A stretch of 64,000 bases of DNA from contig WPIO01000175.1 in NCBI GenBank assembly GCA_009760855.2, positions 445,001-509,000 on the forward strand, written 5' to 3'. A program made the translations under genes and the position numbers. The notes under the pieces are model-generated. The model was given only the letters and a program-made list of their open reading frames with translations. It made no database searches and was not told the DNA's origin. The stretch comes from Cristatella mucedo. Its lineage: Eukaryota > Bryozoa > Phylactolaemata > Cristatellidae. Position 1 is the stretch's first letter. Every line of letters starts with the position of its first letter. This document shows positions 43,901 to 64,000 of the stretch, piece after piece.

Positions 43901-44958
43901 AGAGCCTTGCTCCGGTACGACTGGCGACGTCTACGCAGAGACAAACACGACGATAAAGAAAAGCACGGGCATGTGGGAGTTCAAAAATGCAAAGAAAAAA
44001 ACGTCCTGGGGCCAAAAGCCGAAATCTATCTGGCCAGTGCCAAATTGAACTGACGGTCCACAACTATTGCAAACCAACAAATACGAGTTCACTGTTAAAA
44101 TAGGTGCACCAAGCTGGATTCCAGGCACTTCGTGTAAGAGGAGCAGCTCTCGTCCTGATTCGCCATCCGCAGTCTATCACTCACTCCATGTCTGCATGTT
44201 AAATACGCGGACAGCTCTTGGTTCTCTGTGCCGAGCCAGCAATGCTACCAGGAGATCGATGTCGACCAGTGCCGTTCTTGTAAGGCCCGGCACGATAAGG
44301 CGAACCGTGCAGCAAGCAAGACGCATTACACGCGCATGAGACCGTCACATTGAGCTGATTTGGCAGGCTAATTGTATCTGAGGATGCCATGTACAATACC
44401 TGTGGCATCTCTACGGCACGTCTAGGACCGAGCAGTGCTGAGCTGGCCAGCTGGTTTGTCAGCAAGTAGTGAACGTTCGAAATAGCTTTTACGGGTAGCT
44501 GGCGAGGGGCCGACCGATCGATCGGCGAGCAGAGACGGATGCAGAATCAGCAAACATGCACTCGGTCAGTACTTACTCCCTCCTCTCCTTCTCGGTCAGC
44601 TCCTTTGCCGGAAGGTTGCGACCGTCGAAAACCAGAATGGGTCGCAGCCCCCAGGAGACCAGCAGGTGGACGTACCTCATGCAGTACGTGACATACCTAA
44701 GAAAGAGGACGAAACGATCGATGGCCACGCTCAGCGCCACCTCCGGGGTCAGGAGTCAGGGCCAGGGCACACACACACACGAGACGAGCGCCAGCCTTAC
44801 TGTCCGTCGTCCTTGCCGTAGACGATCTGTTCGACGCAGCCATAAACTCCTCGGTGAAGCCAGCAGTAAGTATCGACGGCCACAGTGCAGCCCTTGAACG
44901 TCTTTATATTAGTCGGCGTCTGCACATCCTTGAGAAACGGTAGGCCTTTGATACCCAT
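31168..44958 (-). CDS. EXO1: Exonuclease 1 (EXO1/RAD2-XPG family 5'-3' exonuclease and flap nuclease)
   Basis: Twelve exons on the minus strand, about 1021 residues: 44958-44801, 44696-44577, 43930-43807, 42697-42560, 40090-39878, 38962-38772, 36869-36740, 36262-35995, 35722-35218, 32862-31827, 31490-31351, 31210-31168. Splice phase is consistent throughout. Domain order is XPG-N (MGIKGLPFL at the very N-terminus), XPG-I ([12 protein letters not shown]), helix-hairpin-helix region ([19 protein letters not shown]) and the EXO1 block [15 protein letters not shown]. The seven metal-binding acids are present at D29, D77, E149, D151, D170, D172 and D224, each one less than in human EXO1. Known role: nuclear end resection, mismatch repair and meiotic recombination. 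The C-terminal half is Ser/Ala/Pro-rich and poorly conserved, as is usual. It holds KSRYF (residues 614-618), a match to the MLH1-interaction box, and CFSW, also found in human EXO1. Human EXO1 has 846 residues. The nuclease half is certain; the last two exons are less so. Confidence 0.94.
31351..31490 (-). CDS. EXO1: EXO1 exon 11
   Basis: Acceptor ctcacttag, donor CAG|GTGAGT. It encodes [20 protein letters not shown] and then [15 protein letters not shown]. The phase fits exon 10. It resembles the compact hydrophobic-basic tail of human EXO1 only loosely. Confidence 0.7.
31827..32862 (-). CDS. EXO1: EXO1 exon 10 (large C-terminal exon, MLH1-box)
   Basis: Acceptor tttttatccag, donor GAG|GTGAGT, about 345 codons. 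It begins YFSASS, has an acidic patch DEEEEEQRP, a Ser run, LQQCFSW, and a basic [12 protein letters not shown] near its end. Human EXO1 has RSRFFCSSD and LRSCFSW in the same order. GC-rich, with long antisense open frames that are shadows. Confidence 0.85.
32910..33030 (+). mobile_element. SINE family 2 copy
   Basis: Head with gaggtcgtggactcaagccc (B box), body atgtgaagtgcctgaataga and aagttatcttggggcgctat, then a long (AT)n run from about 33023. Confidence 0.7.
33020..33112. repeat. (AT)n-(TG)n microsatellite
   Basis: Follows the SINE-2 copy directly, so it may have grown from that element's tail. Confidence 0.9.
33335..33470 (+). mobile_element. SINE family 2 copy with best tRNA-like head
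   Basis: A-box region tagcccagtggctaaggtac and B box gggttcgaaccccatggc are well preserved; the tail is gaagcacctgatcgagactt and agttctatcacgggc. An internal insertion separates A and B boxes more than in a tRNA. Confidence 0.75.
33865..34560 (-). mobile_element. LINE-A 3' half
   Basis: (AAT)n tail at 33867, perfect stem-loop (TAAAGCGCC at 33893-33901, GGCGCTTTA at 33926-33934), 3' UTR and broken RT C-terminal region. A 20-bp triplication lies at its 5' edge. Confidence 0.9.
34565..34850 (-). mobile_element. LINE-A 3' fragment, degraded
   Basis: (AAT)-rich start, stem-loop (aaagtgccctcagagaactc), then C-terminal RT sequence (gtcaggagatgtcgtcacgc, gcacggtctccagagg). Internally deleted in the 3' UTR. 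Confidence 0.7.
35218..35722 (-). CDS. EXO1: EXO1 exon 9 (Ser-rich)
   Basis: Acceptor ctgctgcag, donor AG|GTGAGT. Phase fits both neighbours. It encodes a serine-rich segment with two Ser runs from CTG/AGC repeats, then [18 protein letters not shown] and IVTKS. The last codon is completed in exon 10 to give KSRYF. Confidence 0.8.
35995..36262 (-). CDS. EXO1: EXO1 exon 8 (C-terminal region)
   Basis: Acceptor gctcttag, donor CCG|GTAGGA, entering in phase 0 and leaving in phase 1. It encodes a Pro/Ala/Ser-rich stretch with LSMWDPRFK near the start. Support comes from splice sites, open frame and phase fit rather than conservation. Confidence 0.75.
36308..36482. repeat. (GA)n/(GGGA)n purine tract in EXO1 intron 7
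   Basis: About 175 bp nearly all purine on +, hence pyrimidine on the EXO1 coding strand, ending about 45 bp before the exon 8 acceptor. It includes (GGGA) repeated about 11 times. Confidence 0.95.
36740..36869 (-). CDS. EXO1: EXO1 exon 7
   Basis: Acceptor ctccacag, donor AGC|GTGAGT. It encodes [20 protein letters not shown], matching human [12 protein letters not shown], and marks the end of the conserved nuclease half. Confidence 0.93.
37901..37982. repeat. (TG)n microsatellite
   Basis: About 80 bp uninterrupted TG in an EXO1 intron. Confidence 0.95.
38772..38962 (-). CDS. EXO1: EXO1 exon 6
   Basis: Acceptor atcttcag, donor GA|GTATCC. It encodes [11 protein letters not shown] and then [20 protein letters not shown], very close to the human EXO1 block QLVFDPIKRKLIPL. 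It joins exon 7 to give [17 protein letters not shown]. Confidence 0.95.
39878..40090 (-). CDS. EXO1: EXO1 exon 5 (helix-hairpin-helix)
   Basis: Acceptor ccttacag, donor AAG|GTATTG, 71 codons in phase 0. It encodes [11 protein letters not shown], then [20 protein letters not shown] and [10 protein letters not shown]. This holds the last metal ligand D224 and the DNA-binding motif. Confidence 0.95.
40091..42559. other. EXO1 intron 4
   Basis: Holds a 31-bp tandem duplication (40281-40342) and one LINE-A stem-loop unit (41965-42050); otherwise nothing recognised. A purine-rich stretch lies near 40530-40680. Confidence 0.5.
41965..42050 (-). mobile_element. LINE-A terminal stem-loop only
   Basis: (AAT)n, then stem-loop (ccctcagagaacccaatctc ... 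ggtgctttacatttgct). Homology ends exactly after ttgct. In an EXO1 intron. Confidence 0.75.
42560..42697 (-). CDS. EXO1: EXO1 exon 4 (XPG-I)
   Basis: Acceptor gttgtag, donor AAG|GTGTGT, 46 codons in phase 0. It encodes [20 protein letters not shown] and [15 protein letters not shown], with four metal-site acids E149, D151, D170 and D172. Confidence 0.95.
43807..43930 (-). CDS. EXO1: EXO1 exon 3
   Basis: Acceptor ctgcgtag, donor GAG|GTACGC. It encodes the helical arch segment [20 protein letters not shown] and then [14 protein letters not shown], aligned with human EXO1 INITHAMAHKV. Confidence 0.95.
44577..44696 (-). CDS. EXO1: EXO1 exon 2
   Basis: Acceptor tttcttag, donor GA|GTAAGT. It encodes [20 protein letters not shown] followed by [17 protein letters not shown] contains metal-site D77. 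Confidence 0.95.
44801..44958 (-). CDS. EXO1: EXO1 exon 1 (start codon, XPG-N)
   Basis: The ATG is at 44958-44956 and the donor CA|GTAAGG follows 44801. It encodes [15 protein letters not shown] and then [16 protein letters not shown]. Gly2 and D29 are the family's N-terminal and first metal-site residues. The Met-Gly start is invariant in this family, which fixes the start codon. Confidence 0.95.
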
Positions 44959-45395
44959 ATCGGCCGATTACGAAGGCGAGGTTGTCGCGTGAAGCCTAAA
45001 AATCAGGCGGCGAGGAGTGCTTAGAGAATTTTCGGGCCCAATATTTTCAGCGCGGTCGACTACGCAACCGACCATGCACCTGAGCTTACTAAACTCGACC
45101 CCCTCAGTGTTTGCTTTTCCCGCTCAGCGTCCGCCACTTCCCACGTTAAAGAGCTCTCTGGCTAAGGTCGTGCTATCCGACGGCTGCGAAGCAAATACAT
45201 TAACACCAGTCTAGACAATTTTTGCTTAGTTGGCTGATTAAATAAATAATTTAAAAATAACAGCTTGCGCAAAAAACCTGGTCTAGTATTGGGATGCAAG
45301 CAGGTGGGTGGTGCTCATAATGGAACCCTGTACGTTTCGCCGTTACAAAAGCATAGATATAGAGTTGGCGTTTGGCTCACCTTGACCTTGCCAGC
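44959..45395. promoter_or_regulatory. Bidirectional promoter region between EXO1 and YIPF4
   Basis: The start codons of the divergent genes are 437 bp apart. The interval contains TTTCCCGC at 45116-45123, an exact match to the E2F consensus TTTSSCGC, and an AT-rich stretch near 45236-45260 on the YIPF4 side. No recognised repeat lies in it. E2F control would suit EXO1, an S-phase repair gene; this is inference. Confidence 0.6.
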
Positions 45396-57504
<12,109 letters not shown>

Positions 57505-58440
57505 CGGCCACCGCCGCCCGCCCACGCCCCCTAGCGCCTTCAAGGCGCCGCTCTTCAAGAAGGACGCGGTCAATCGACGGCGCTGCAGTTGCCTAACTCT
57601 CCTGCCGCGCCTCGCCGGCGCTGTGACTGCATTCCGCCCTGCTCGGGCTTTGTCGCGTCACCTCTGCTCTGCGAAGCAGCAGCAGCGGGGTCTCACCCGC
57701 GACCGGCTGCAGCCACCGCCACCGCTGCTGTGCGTCTGACCGGTCTGCTTGGCTGCCACGGGATGCCTAACCCCGTAACATCATGCTGCCCAGCTGCCAG
57801 TCGACTGACAGCTGGGCAGCTTGGAGAGGGGGCTTCAAGGCAGCTGTGCCGGAAGTGGTCACGTCCCGCTGCTGCTTCGTCGGAGCATGCCTGCTTCCTC
57901 TCGAGCAAAGAGCCGTGGCGCATTGGCCGACGATCAACCATCCTATCTAAAACCAACCGTTGTCAACCTGCTGCCTGTTCGACCCATAGCAGCTCGGTAA
58001 TTCAACCGCACACGGCTGGATTCGTGGGCTAGCGAAACGCGGCTCGCGAACTCTGGCGCAGCATGCCGCTGGCCCATCGCCGGCTGTGCTGTGGACGACA
58101 GTCTTGATGCGGCAGACGAGTTCGCCTGCCACATCGAGTCGTACATTTGCAGCCATGCTGCAGTCGGCTTGGCGAGAGACCAACCGCTGCATTTTTCGCG
58201 TCTGCCGAGACTGTGTGCCGATCAGCGGCAGCAGCTGCCGCTGACAAGCAGCTAGCTGCCTTCTCCTCGCAGCAGGGTGAGCTGTGAGCGCCAGCGAGCG
58301 AGCAGGAAAGCAGGAGCCCCTGTCGCCGAAGAAGTCGTGCACTGCAGCCGTGCCAGCTTATGGAAGCACTGACTCTTTGCCAATTGGTCGTCTTATCTGA
58401 TGTTTCCTTTTTGTTTACATTAAATGCAACGGGACAGTGC
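57505..58440. other. GC-rich flank downstream of YIPF4
   Basis: GC-rich, CTG/CAG-rich and open in several frames without conserved motifs. It may be YIPF4 3' UTR; an ATTAAA at 58419-58424 is a possible polyadenylation signal. Contains a 36-bp near-palindrome at 57785-57820. Confidence 0.4.
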
Positions 58441-58759
58441 TTTGTAGAGCTACTTCACGACCCAGGTCGTGGATTCAAGCCCTGCAGTGGACGATCCTTT
58501 ATTTCCACTTCACCAGTTACTTGTCGTTTAGCAATTCGGTCGTCGGTAGAATCGCCGTTTCTCGCATGTGCGTTTGAGTGTTCGGCCGTTCAGCCGAGCC
58601 GATGTCACAGTCACCCATGTCGGCTTTCGTGCGGAGGCGTGTGACTGTGCCTAGTTTGCTGCCCATGAGTTCACGTGATATTTAGGCTGGAAGTGTTTTT
58701 TTCTGACAGCAATTGAGACTTCTTATCTGCAGCTTCAGCAAGCTTCAGCTTGGGCCGCT

Positions 58760-58915
58760 ATCGCCTGCCAGGTCATGGTGCTCCCACTTCACGGCCGAGG
58801 TCGGTGTTCGAATCCAGCGGCAGCGGGCGATCCTTTATTTTGCTAACTACAAGCCGTCATGATTGCCGATAAGGCTCTTTAGCTACACTAAATGCTGTTA
58901 AATCAGGTAAGATGT
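58760..58915 (+). mobile_element. SINE family 1 copy
   Basis: Head cgctatcgcctgccaggtca, B box gtcggtgttcgaatccagcg, body gccgataaggctctttagct and aaatgctgttaaatcag. A B-box fragment (gtcgtggattcaagccctgc) also occurs at 58445-58510. Confidence 0.7.
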
Positions 58916-59437
58916 AAAATAGCTGCCGCTGGCTGCCGATAAATTGCCCACTCCACTCAGACTAAATAGAATGCATAATTTGCTTTGAAAGTGTTTGGCT
59001 TATTAGCTTATCAGCTTTCGATGCTAGCAACTAGGTACATACAGAATGGTTTCAGTAAAAACGATTGGTTTTATAGGTTTTTGAATTTGTAGTTTCGAGG
59101 CTTGAGTGACTGCCCTCAGCAATGGGCAATGTGGCATGTGAAGGCTGTTTCGAAAGTTAATGGATTTAGCTTGAGGACCCGGAGCTACAATGGGGAAAGG
59201 GGTATTGGGTCGCCGACGCCGGCCTGTGCTCATCACCGCGAGGGCGCGGTTTGAGTTCTATATTAAAACTTAAGGTATCTGCAACTGCAAACACAAGACT
59301 TTATAACTGTTGCTGTAGCAGCACTTCCGTTCAAATCTATCAAATGGTGCATATCAGCAGCATTCCATCGCGTCACCACCTCCCTAGTTTCCCGGTGTAA
59401 CTGGCAAAGGTATACTCAGCACAGTGTATAGCCCAGG

Positions 59438-59790
59438 GTTAATAATAATAATATTAATAATGTACTTGATAAAACGCCCTCAGAGAACTTAATCTCTTTC
59501 TTGGCGCTTTACATTTGCTGCAAAGGGAAATGCAATTGAATGGTAAGTAAAATTATGCTTGAAAAAAAGCAAAATGAATAACATGGTTAGGGGTGACATG
59601 CACAGGGTCAGCATGCAAATGTGGTTAGTGGCAGCATGCACAGTCAGCACGCATAAGCACATCAAGGACGAATCACAGGGACCCACTAAATGCTGTCCTA
59701 AATAGGTGTGTTTTTAGGTTCCTTTTAAATGTGGTCAGGTCAGGGGATGTTTTGACGCAGGTCGGGAGGGAGTTCCAGGCTTTGGGAGCT
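59438..59790 (-). mobile_element. LINE-A 3' fragment
   Basis: (AAT)n, stem-loop, 3' UTR and the last part of the ORF; 5' truncation at about 59790. Confidence 0.88.
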
Positions 59791-60540
59791 CTAACGGCCT
59801 AGTCTGCTTACTACCCGGTTGTAAAATGGGCTAAGCCAAACTGTACCTCTTCAGGCCAGAATGTACTCCGTCTGAAAAAAGACCCACAGCACAAAATATT
59901 TTAACTTTGACTAACTCTTTTAATTACTGTTGATTTTTCAGTGGCAATGATCCAAACAGAGAATATCGCAACAAACGTCACCGAAATCCGACCAAGAGCA
60001 TGCCCGAATATCTAAAAAGCGTAAAAATGAAAGTTGAGATTTTCAATTGGATCAATTAAGGCAGTTTTCAGAAGCAGTCAATCGGTGGTGATGGTCTGCT
60101 TCGCTCTCTACAGTGGCTGGGCAGGGTCATGCCTGCCATGATCAGCTCTCAGAGAGGTTTCACGTGAGAGCAGAGACTCGAAGGCTGTCTGCACGCTTTC
60201 GAGTGGTGCTACGTTGTTCGTTGCAAGTTGAAATTGAGATAATTAGGAGTAGATCGTGCGATAAGGTTCTGCGACGCAGCAATTATACCAACGATCGACA
60301 CTGATGTCACAACCCCAGACAGCCAGAGGCCGTCCTCACTTACTTGCTCCTCAGACCAGCACGTAGTCCTATTAATAGATATAATTCATCCTTCGCCCCT
60401 CCTCCTGATAGCCTACACCCGAGGCCTGCTGTTGACCAGCAGATCGTGCTCACTATCGCCCTTAGCAATGTCAGGAGCGGCATCGTGAAAGGCGCCTGCG
60501 CGAACAGAGTGCGGAGGCCAGAGTTCCAGACCTACTGGTC

Positions 60541-60876
60541 CTACTGAGCAGAAGGAGCGATCGCCCGATGGTTTTCAATTTGAAATTCAAGACACTTGCA
60601 GCGCGCCAGCATCTTTTGGTTTGTGTAGATTGATTTAAAGCCAAGCAGCGAAACTCCAGCAGCAGGGGGACACGGGCAGCCGCCTTTGCAGCGAGTGATG
60701 TCTCGGCTTTCAAGATTCCTTATTAAGTCGAGGTCGCTCAGAATTACGCAGTGCTGACATTTTCCGCCGTCTGTAATGGCAAAATCACAATGTCTGGGCG
60801 CATTGCTACGCTGGAGAATTTTCTTCAGCGTACGCAGAGCCTGAGTTTTTTGTGTGGATAGGCATACCGTAGCCAT
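60541..60876 (-). CDS. Small cysteine-rich ORF, unrecognised
   Basis: 111 codons from an ATG in good context to TAG. Cysteines are clustered: CQHC, RCKGGCPC and RCKC. The CxGxC plus CxC spacing recalls cystine-knot secreted proteins, but I see no clear signal peptide and no family match. An acceptor-like ccattacag lies inside it, so part could be an exon of a larger gene. It is outside recognised repeats. Function unknown. Confidence 0.3.
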   Translation of the reverse strand: MATVCLSTQKTQALRTLKKILQRSNAPRHCDFAITDGGKCQHCVILSDLDLIRNLESRDITRCKGGCPCPPAAGVSLLGFKSIYTNQKMLARCKCLEFQIENHRAIAPSAQ

Positions 60877-60997
60877 CGTTCCGAAACAATTTGTACAAAA
60901 GACGAGGCAGGTGAGAGATCGGAGTAAATGAGTACCTTAAGATAAGAACGGTGAGTGCAGAGAATAAGGGACCACGGTCGGCACTGGCGTGGATTAG

Positions 60998-61215
60998 TTA
61001 GTCATAATAATAATAATAATAAGTTTTTTAGAGTGCCCTTGGAGAACTGAATCTCTTTTCAGTCACTTTATACGTGCTGTAAAGGAAGCGTGATTAAGTG
61101 GTTAGTGCTAGCATGCTCAATGTCAACAAGCATAACATGGTTAGAAGTGACATGGAAGGAGTCAACATGCAAATATGATCAGTGACAGCAGCATAGTGTC
61201 ATCACGTAAAGATTC
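60998..61215 (-). mobile_element. LINE-A 3' UTR fragment, diverged
   Basis: (AAT)n, stem-loop remnant, then 3' UTR words (aagcgtgatt, taacatggttagaagtgaca). A separate stem-loop-only unit lies at 61400-61475. Confidence 0.7.
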
Positions 61216-61632
61216 GTGTGTGCATCGCTCAAAACTGTTGACATGACGTTGTATAATTTGACCTAGGGGTATAATGTGGCTTAGGGAGTAATTCATCTCC
61301 GGAAATGAGAGAGGCCAATGTCGTTTAAACTCCAGCTATACTCCGACCTGAAGAAACAAGTCCAGAACATCAGAAAGCCTTGTTGTTGAGTTCCATTTGG
61401 TAGTAATAATACTAATAAATTTGGTATAGAGCCCTCAGAGAATTCAATCTCTTTTAGGCACTTTGCACTTGCTAAGATAGGGGATTAAGCGAAAATGGAA
61501 TGGAAGATATTTTTACCAATAGAGTTTAACATAAACATTGTTAGCGCTTCGTAGCTAATAGATATGTTTTGATAGCGAAAGAAATATATACTGAAGAGAG
61601 AGAGAGAGAGGGAAGGAGAGAGACAGAGACGT

Positions 61633-62893
61633 CCTATCTCAGTGGGAGACTCCAGAGTATTGACGTGAATGGACAAAGATCATCTGAAGTACCTCTGAAA
61701 TATGAAGTACCTCAGGGCTCCGTGCTAGGTCCGGTTCGTTTCACGGTTCATACTCTCCCTCTTGCTGATGTGATTGCCAAGCACAATTTAGGCTATCACT
61801 TCTATGCGGATGACACTCAGTTGTACCTTTGCTTTGATCCCTCCCAGCCTTCGAGCACCTCAAACTCTCTCAACTCACTTGCTGCATGCATTGATGACAT
61901 CCGCACATGGATGGCAGCAAATTTTCTAAAAACTAAACAACAATAAAACTAACTTACTAGTTATGGGCAAACCCAGTGTGATTAAGAGATTGGAAAGGCT
62001 GACTCTCAAAATTGGCTCTGCCAGCATATCTCCTGTTGCATCAGCTCGAAATCTAGGTGTCGTATTCCAAAGCGACCTCTCGTTAGACGACCATATTAGC
62101 TCCACAGTCAAATATGCCTATTTTCAGCTCCATGACATTGCTAAAATTCGGGTTTGTTTAGATAAGGATACCATATCCAAGTTGGTCCATGCATTCGTGA
62201 CATCCCGTCTCGACTTCTGCAACTCACTGCTTACTGGCCTACCAGCATGTGCGATCAGGCGATTGCAGCTAGTGCAAAACTCTGCAGCTAGGCTTGTCTG
62301 TCGTGAGCGTCCCAGTTGTCACATTACTCCACTTCTTGTCGACCTACACTGGCTACCAGTCAAGCAACGGATTGAGTTCAAGGTTTTGTCGCTCACTTTT
62401 AGGTCCCTTCATTCTATGGCTCCAGCCTATCTGTCAGATATACTACCCCATCAGGCCTAACATCGTATCACCCACTTTTTGGAATCTGACAGTCTACAAA
62501 TACCTCGTACAAACCTCAAATCCTTTGGAGACCGTGCATTTAGTTCGTATGCTCCCAAAGCCTGGAACTCCCTCCCGATCTGCATCAGAACATCCCCTGA
62601 CCTGACCACAATTAAAAGGAACTTAAAAACACACCTATTTAGGACAGCATTTAGTGGGTCCCTGTGATTTGTCCTTGATGTGCTTATGCGTGCTGACACT
62701 GTGTATGCTGCCACTAACCACATTTGCATGCTGACTGTGTATGTCACCTCTAACCATATTATTCATTGTGTTTGTTTTTCAAGCATGATTTTACTTACCA
62801 TTCAATTGCATTTTCCTTTGCAGCAAATGTAAAGCGCCAAGAAAGAGATTAAGTTCTCTGAGGGGCTTTATCAAGTGTATTATTATTATTACG
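61633..62893 (+). mobile_element. LINE-A copy with broken reverse transcriptase
   Basis: It starts in the RT fingers-palm region (tatctcagtgggagactcca), has PQGSVLGPV and [10 protein letters not shown], a frame break near 61930-61960, then thumb and C-terminal region to 62667. 3' UTR, stem-loop 62829-62871 and (ATT)n follow. Flanked by (GA)n on both sides. Confidence 0.9.
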
Positions 62894-62901
62894 GAGGGAG
62901 G

Positions 62902-62956
<55 letters not shown>

Positions 62957-62977
62957 AGAGGGAGAGAGAGAGAAAGT

Positions 62978-63026
<49 letters not shown>

Positions 63027-63060
63027 TGAGAGAGCGAAAGTGAGAGAGAGGGAGAGAAAG
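62893..63060. repeat. (GA)n microsatellite
   Basis: Begins right after the (ATT)n tail of the LINE-A copy at 61633-62893; GA repeats also precede that copy at 61595-61630. Confidence 0.95.
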
Positions 63061-63324
63061 AGGGTCCACATACGGTCAGTTGTACAGAAATTAGTGACTG
63101 TCGATGCTGAGCATGTGCAATCGTTGATATTATCCGATTTTTGGGCCTATGAGCTTGAGCCAAGTAAGCAACTGAATCAATCAAGGAGGGAAATTGTGCA
63201 GTTAAGAGTCAGTTCCTCGTAGGAATGAATGATTGAATCACACGATACTCGGAACGGAAACTTTTTGTACGAAAATATCCTAATAATAATTTCGGAAAAA
63301 TAAGAAATATAAAAATCTACGAAA

Positions 63325-63490
63325 TAAAATCTCTGCTGATTTAACAGCCTCGTTGATAGCGACAGAAGTGCTTTATTGGCTATCACCACCGCTTGCTGTT
63401 GGAAATAAATGATCGCTCATCTGCAGAATTCGAACCCACGATTTCGGTCTTGAAGAAGGAGCACCTTACCTCTGAGCTATCACGGCCGTA
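63325..63490 (-). mobile_element. SINE family 1 copy, well-preserved head
   Basis: Minus strand: ggccgtgatagctcagaggt, the closest A box to a real tRNA, and atcgtgggttcgaattctgc as B box. Body cttctgtcgctatcaacgag and gctgttaaatcagcagag. Confidence 0.8.
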
Positions 63491-63514
63491 AATGTCGGGA
63501 CAGTAAGAAGTGTA

Positions 63515-63670
63515 AAGATTGGTTGATAAGTCAGTCTCATTTATACAGTGGTAGAAGAGTCTTTATGACTATCACACCCCTTGCAGTAGGCAACGAAAGA
63601 TTGTGCGAGGCAATACTTTACTTAAACCATCGCCCCGGGTCGTGAAAGCGAAAGTACCTTAACCGTGGTG
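63515..63670 (-). mobile_element. SINE family 1 copy, degraded
   Basis: Minus strand: cacgacccggggcgat, then ggggtgtgatagtcataaag and actcttctaccactgtataa, in SINE-1 order. Confidence 0.55.
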
Positions 63671-64000
63671 GGAAGACGCAGGGCTAACTGAAGGTGATAG
63701 GAAAGTATCTACGTGAGCGTCTATTCTGATTGAGTAGTTAGTAAGTTTCTGTCTGGTCTCGGTTGCAACAATAGAATCAAGGGCGTCAAGAATCGTTTTG
63801 AATATCATTTGGTGTTTGTTCCATACATTCCATGCACTCCATGGGCTCGTTTAAGAGTGGCCCGTGTATTTTTAGAGCAAATAAGACAATTAAGTTGGCT
63901 GAATTACCGGGTTGGAAAAACAGCCAAAAATTTAACAGACACGTGCCGTTCAGAGCTAAAAAATGAGTTACAACCTAAAGTACATTCGAAAAAGAATAAG

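Noticed and set aside
63325-63490. tRNA gene
   Set aside because: A and B boxes are present, but the acceptor stem does not pair and the same head recurs with a common body, so it is a SINE.

Overview
This is animal nuclear DNA. Genes are split by GT-AG introns, and the spaces between exons are packed with LINEs, tRNA-derived SINEs, two DNA-transposon relics and long (TA)n, (TG)n, (CT)n and (AAT)n microsatellites. A SPIN/URR1-type hAT miniature element and an invertebrate-looking LINE/SINE set suggest an invertebrate, perhaps a flatworm or mollusc. I cannot name the species.

Three genes were reconstructed exon by exon, with reading phase agreeing at every junction. (1) Positions 952-24800, + strand: the ankyrin repeats and whole membrane part of a TRP channel of the vanilloid type (TRPV-like). 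Its 5' end lies left of the window or was not recognised. (2) Positions 44958 down to 31168, - strand: exonuclease 1 (EXO1), 12 exons. All seven metal-binding acidic residues of the nuclease core are present, and an MLH1-binding box (KSRYF) is rebuilt across an exon junction. (3) Positions 45396-57504, + strand: YIPF4, a five-pass Golgi/ER membrane protein of the Yip1 family, 6 exons and 274 residues. EXO1 and YIPF4 are divergent, with 437 bp between start codons and an E2F-type site in that gap. TRPV and EXO1 converge on a transposon-rich spacer.

The repeat landscape has a recognisable logic. LINE family A (CR1/L2 clade, about 20 loci) always ends in a 43-base stem-loop (stem TAAAGCGCC/GGCGCTTTA) followed by (ATT)n. 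SINE family 2 has a tRNA-like head (A and B boxes) and a tail that resembles the LINE-A terminus, as expected if it borrows the LINE-A reverse transcriptase. Several loci carry only this terminal stem-loop. LINE family B is a second CR1-like family, and SINE family 1 is tRNA-headed with its own body; one SINE-1 copy is nested inside a LINE-B copy. A Tc1-like transposase relic lies between TRPV and EXO1, and the hAT miniature element lies in a TRPV intron.

Layout: 1-25 kb TRPV gene with repeat-filled introns; 25.4-31 kb intergenic (Tc1 relic, LINE-B, LINE-A); 31.2-45 kb EXO1; 45.4-57.5 kb YIPF4; 57.5-64 kb GC-rich flank, SINEs, LINE-A copies and one small cysteine-rich ORF of unknown identity.
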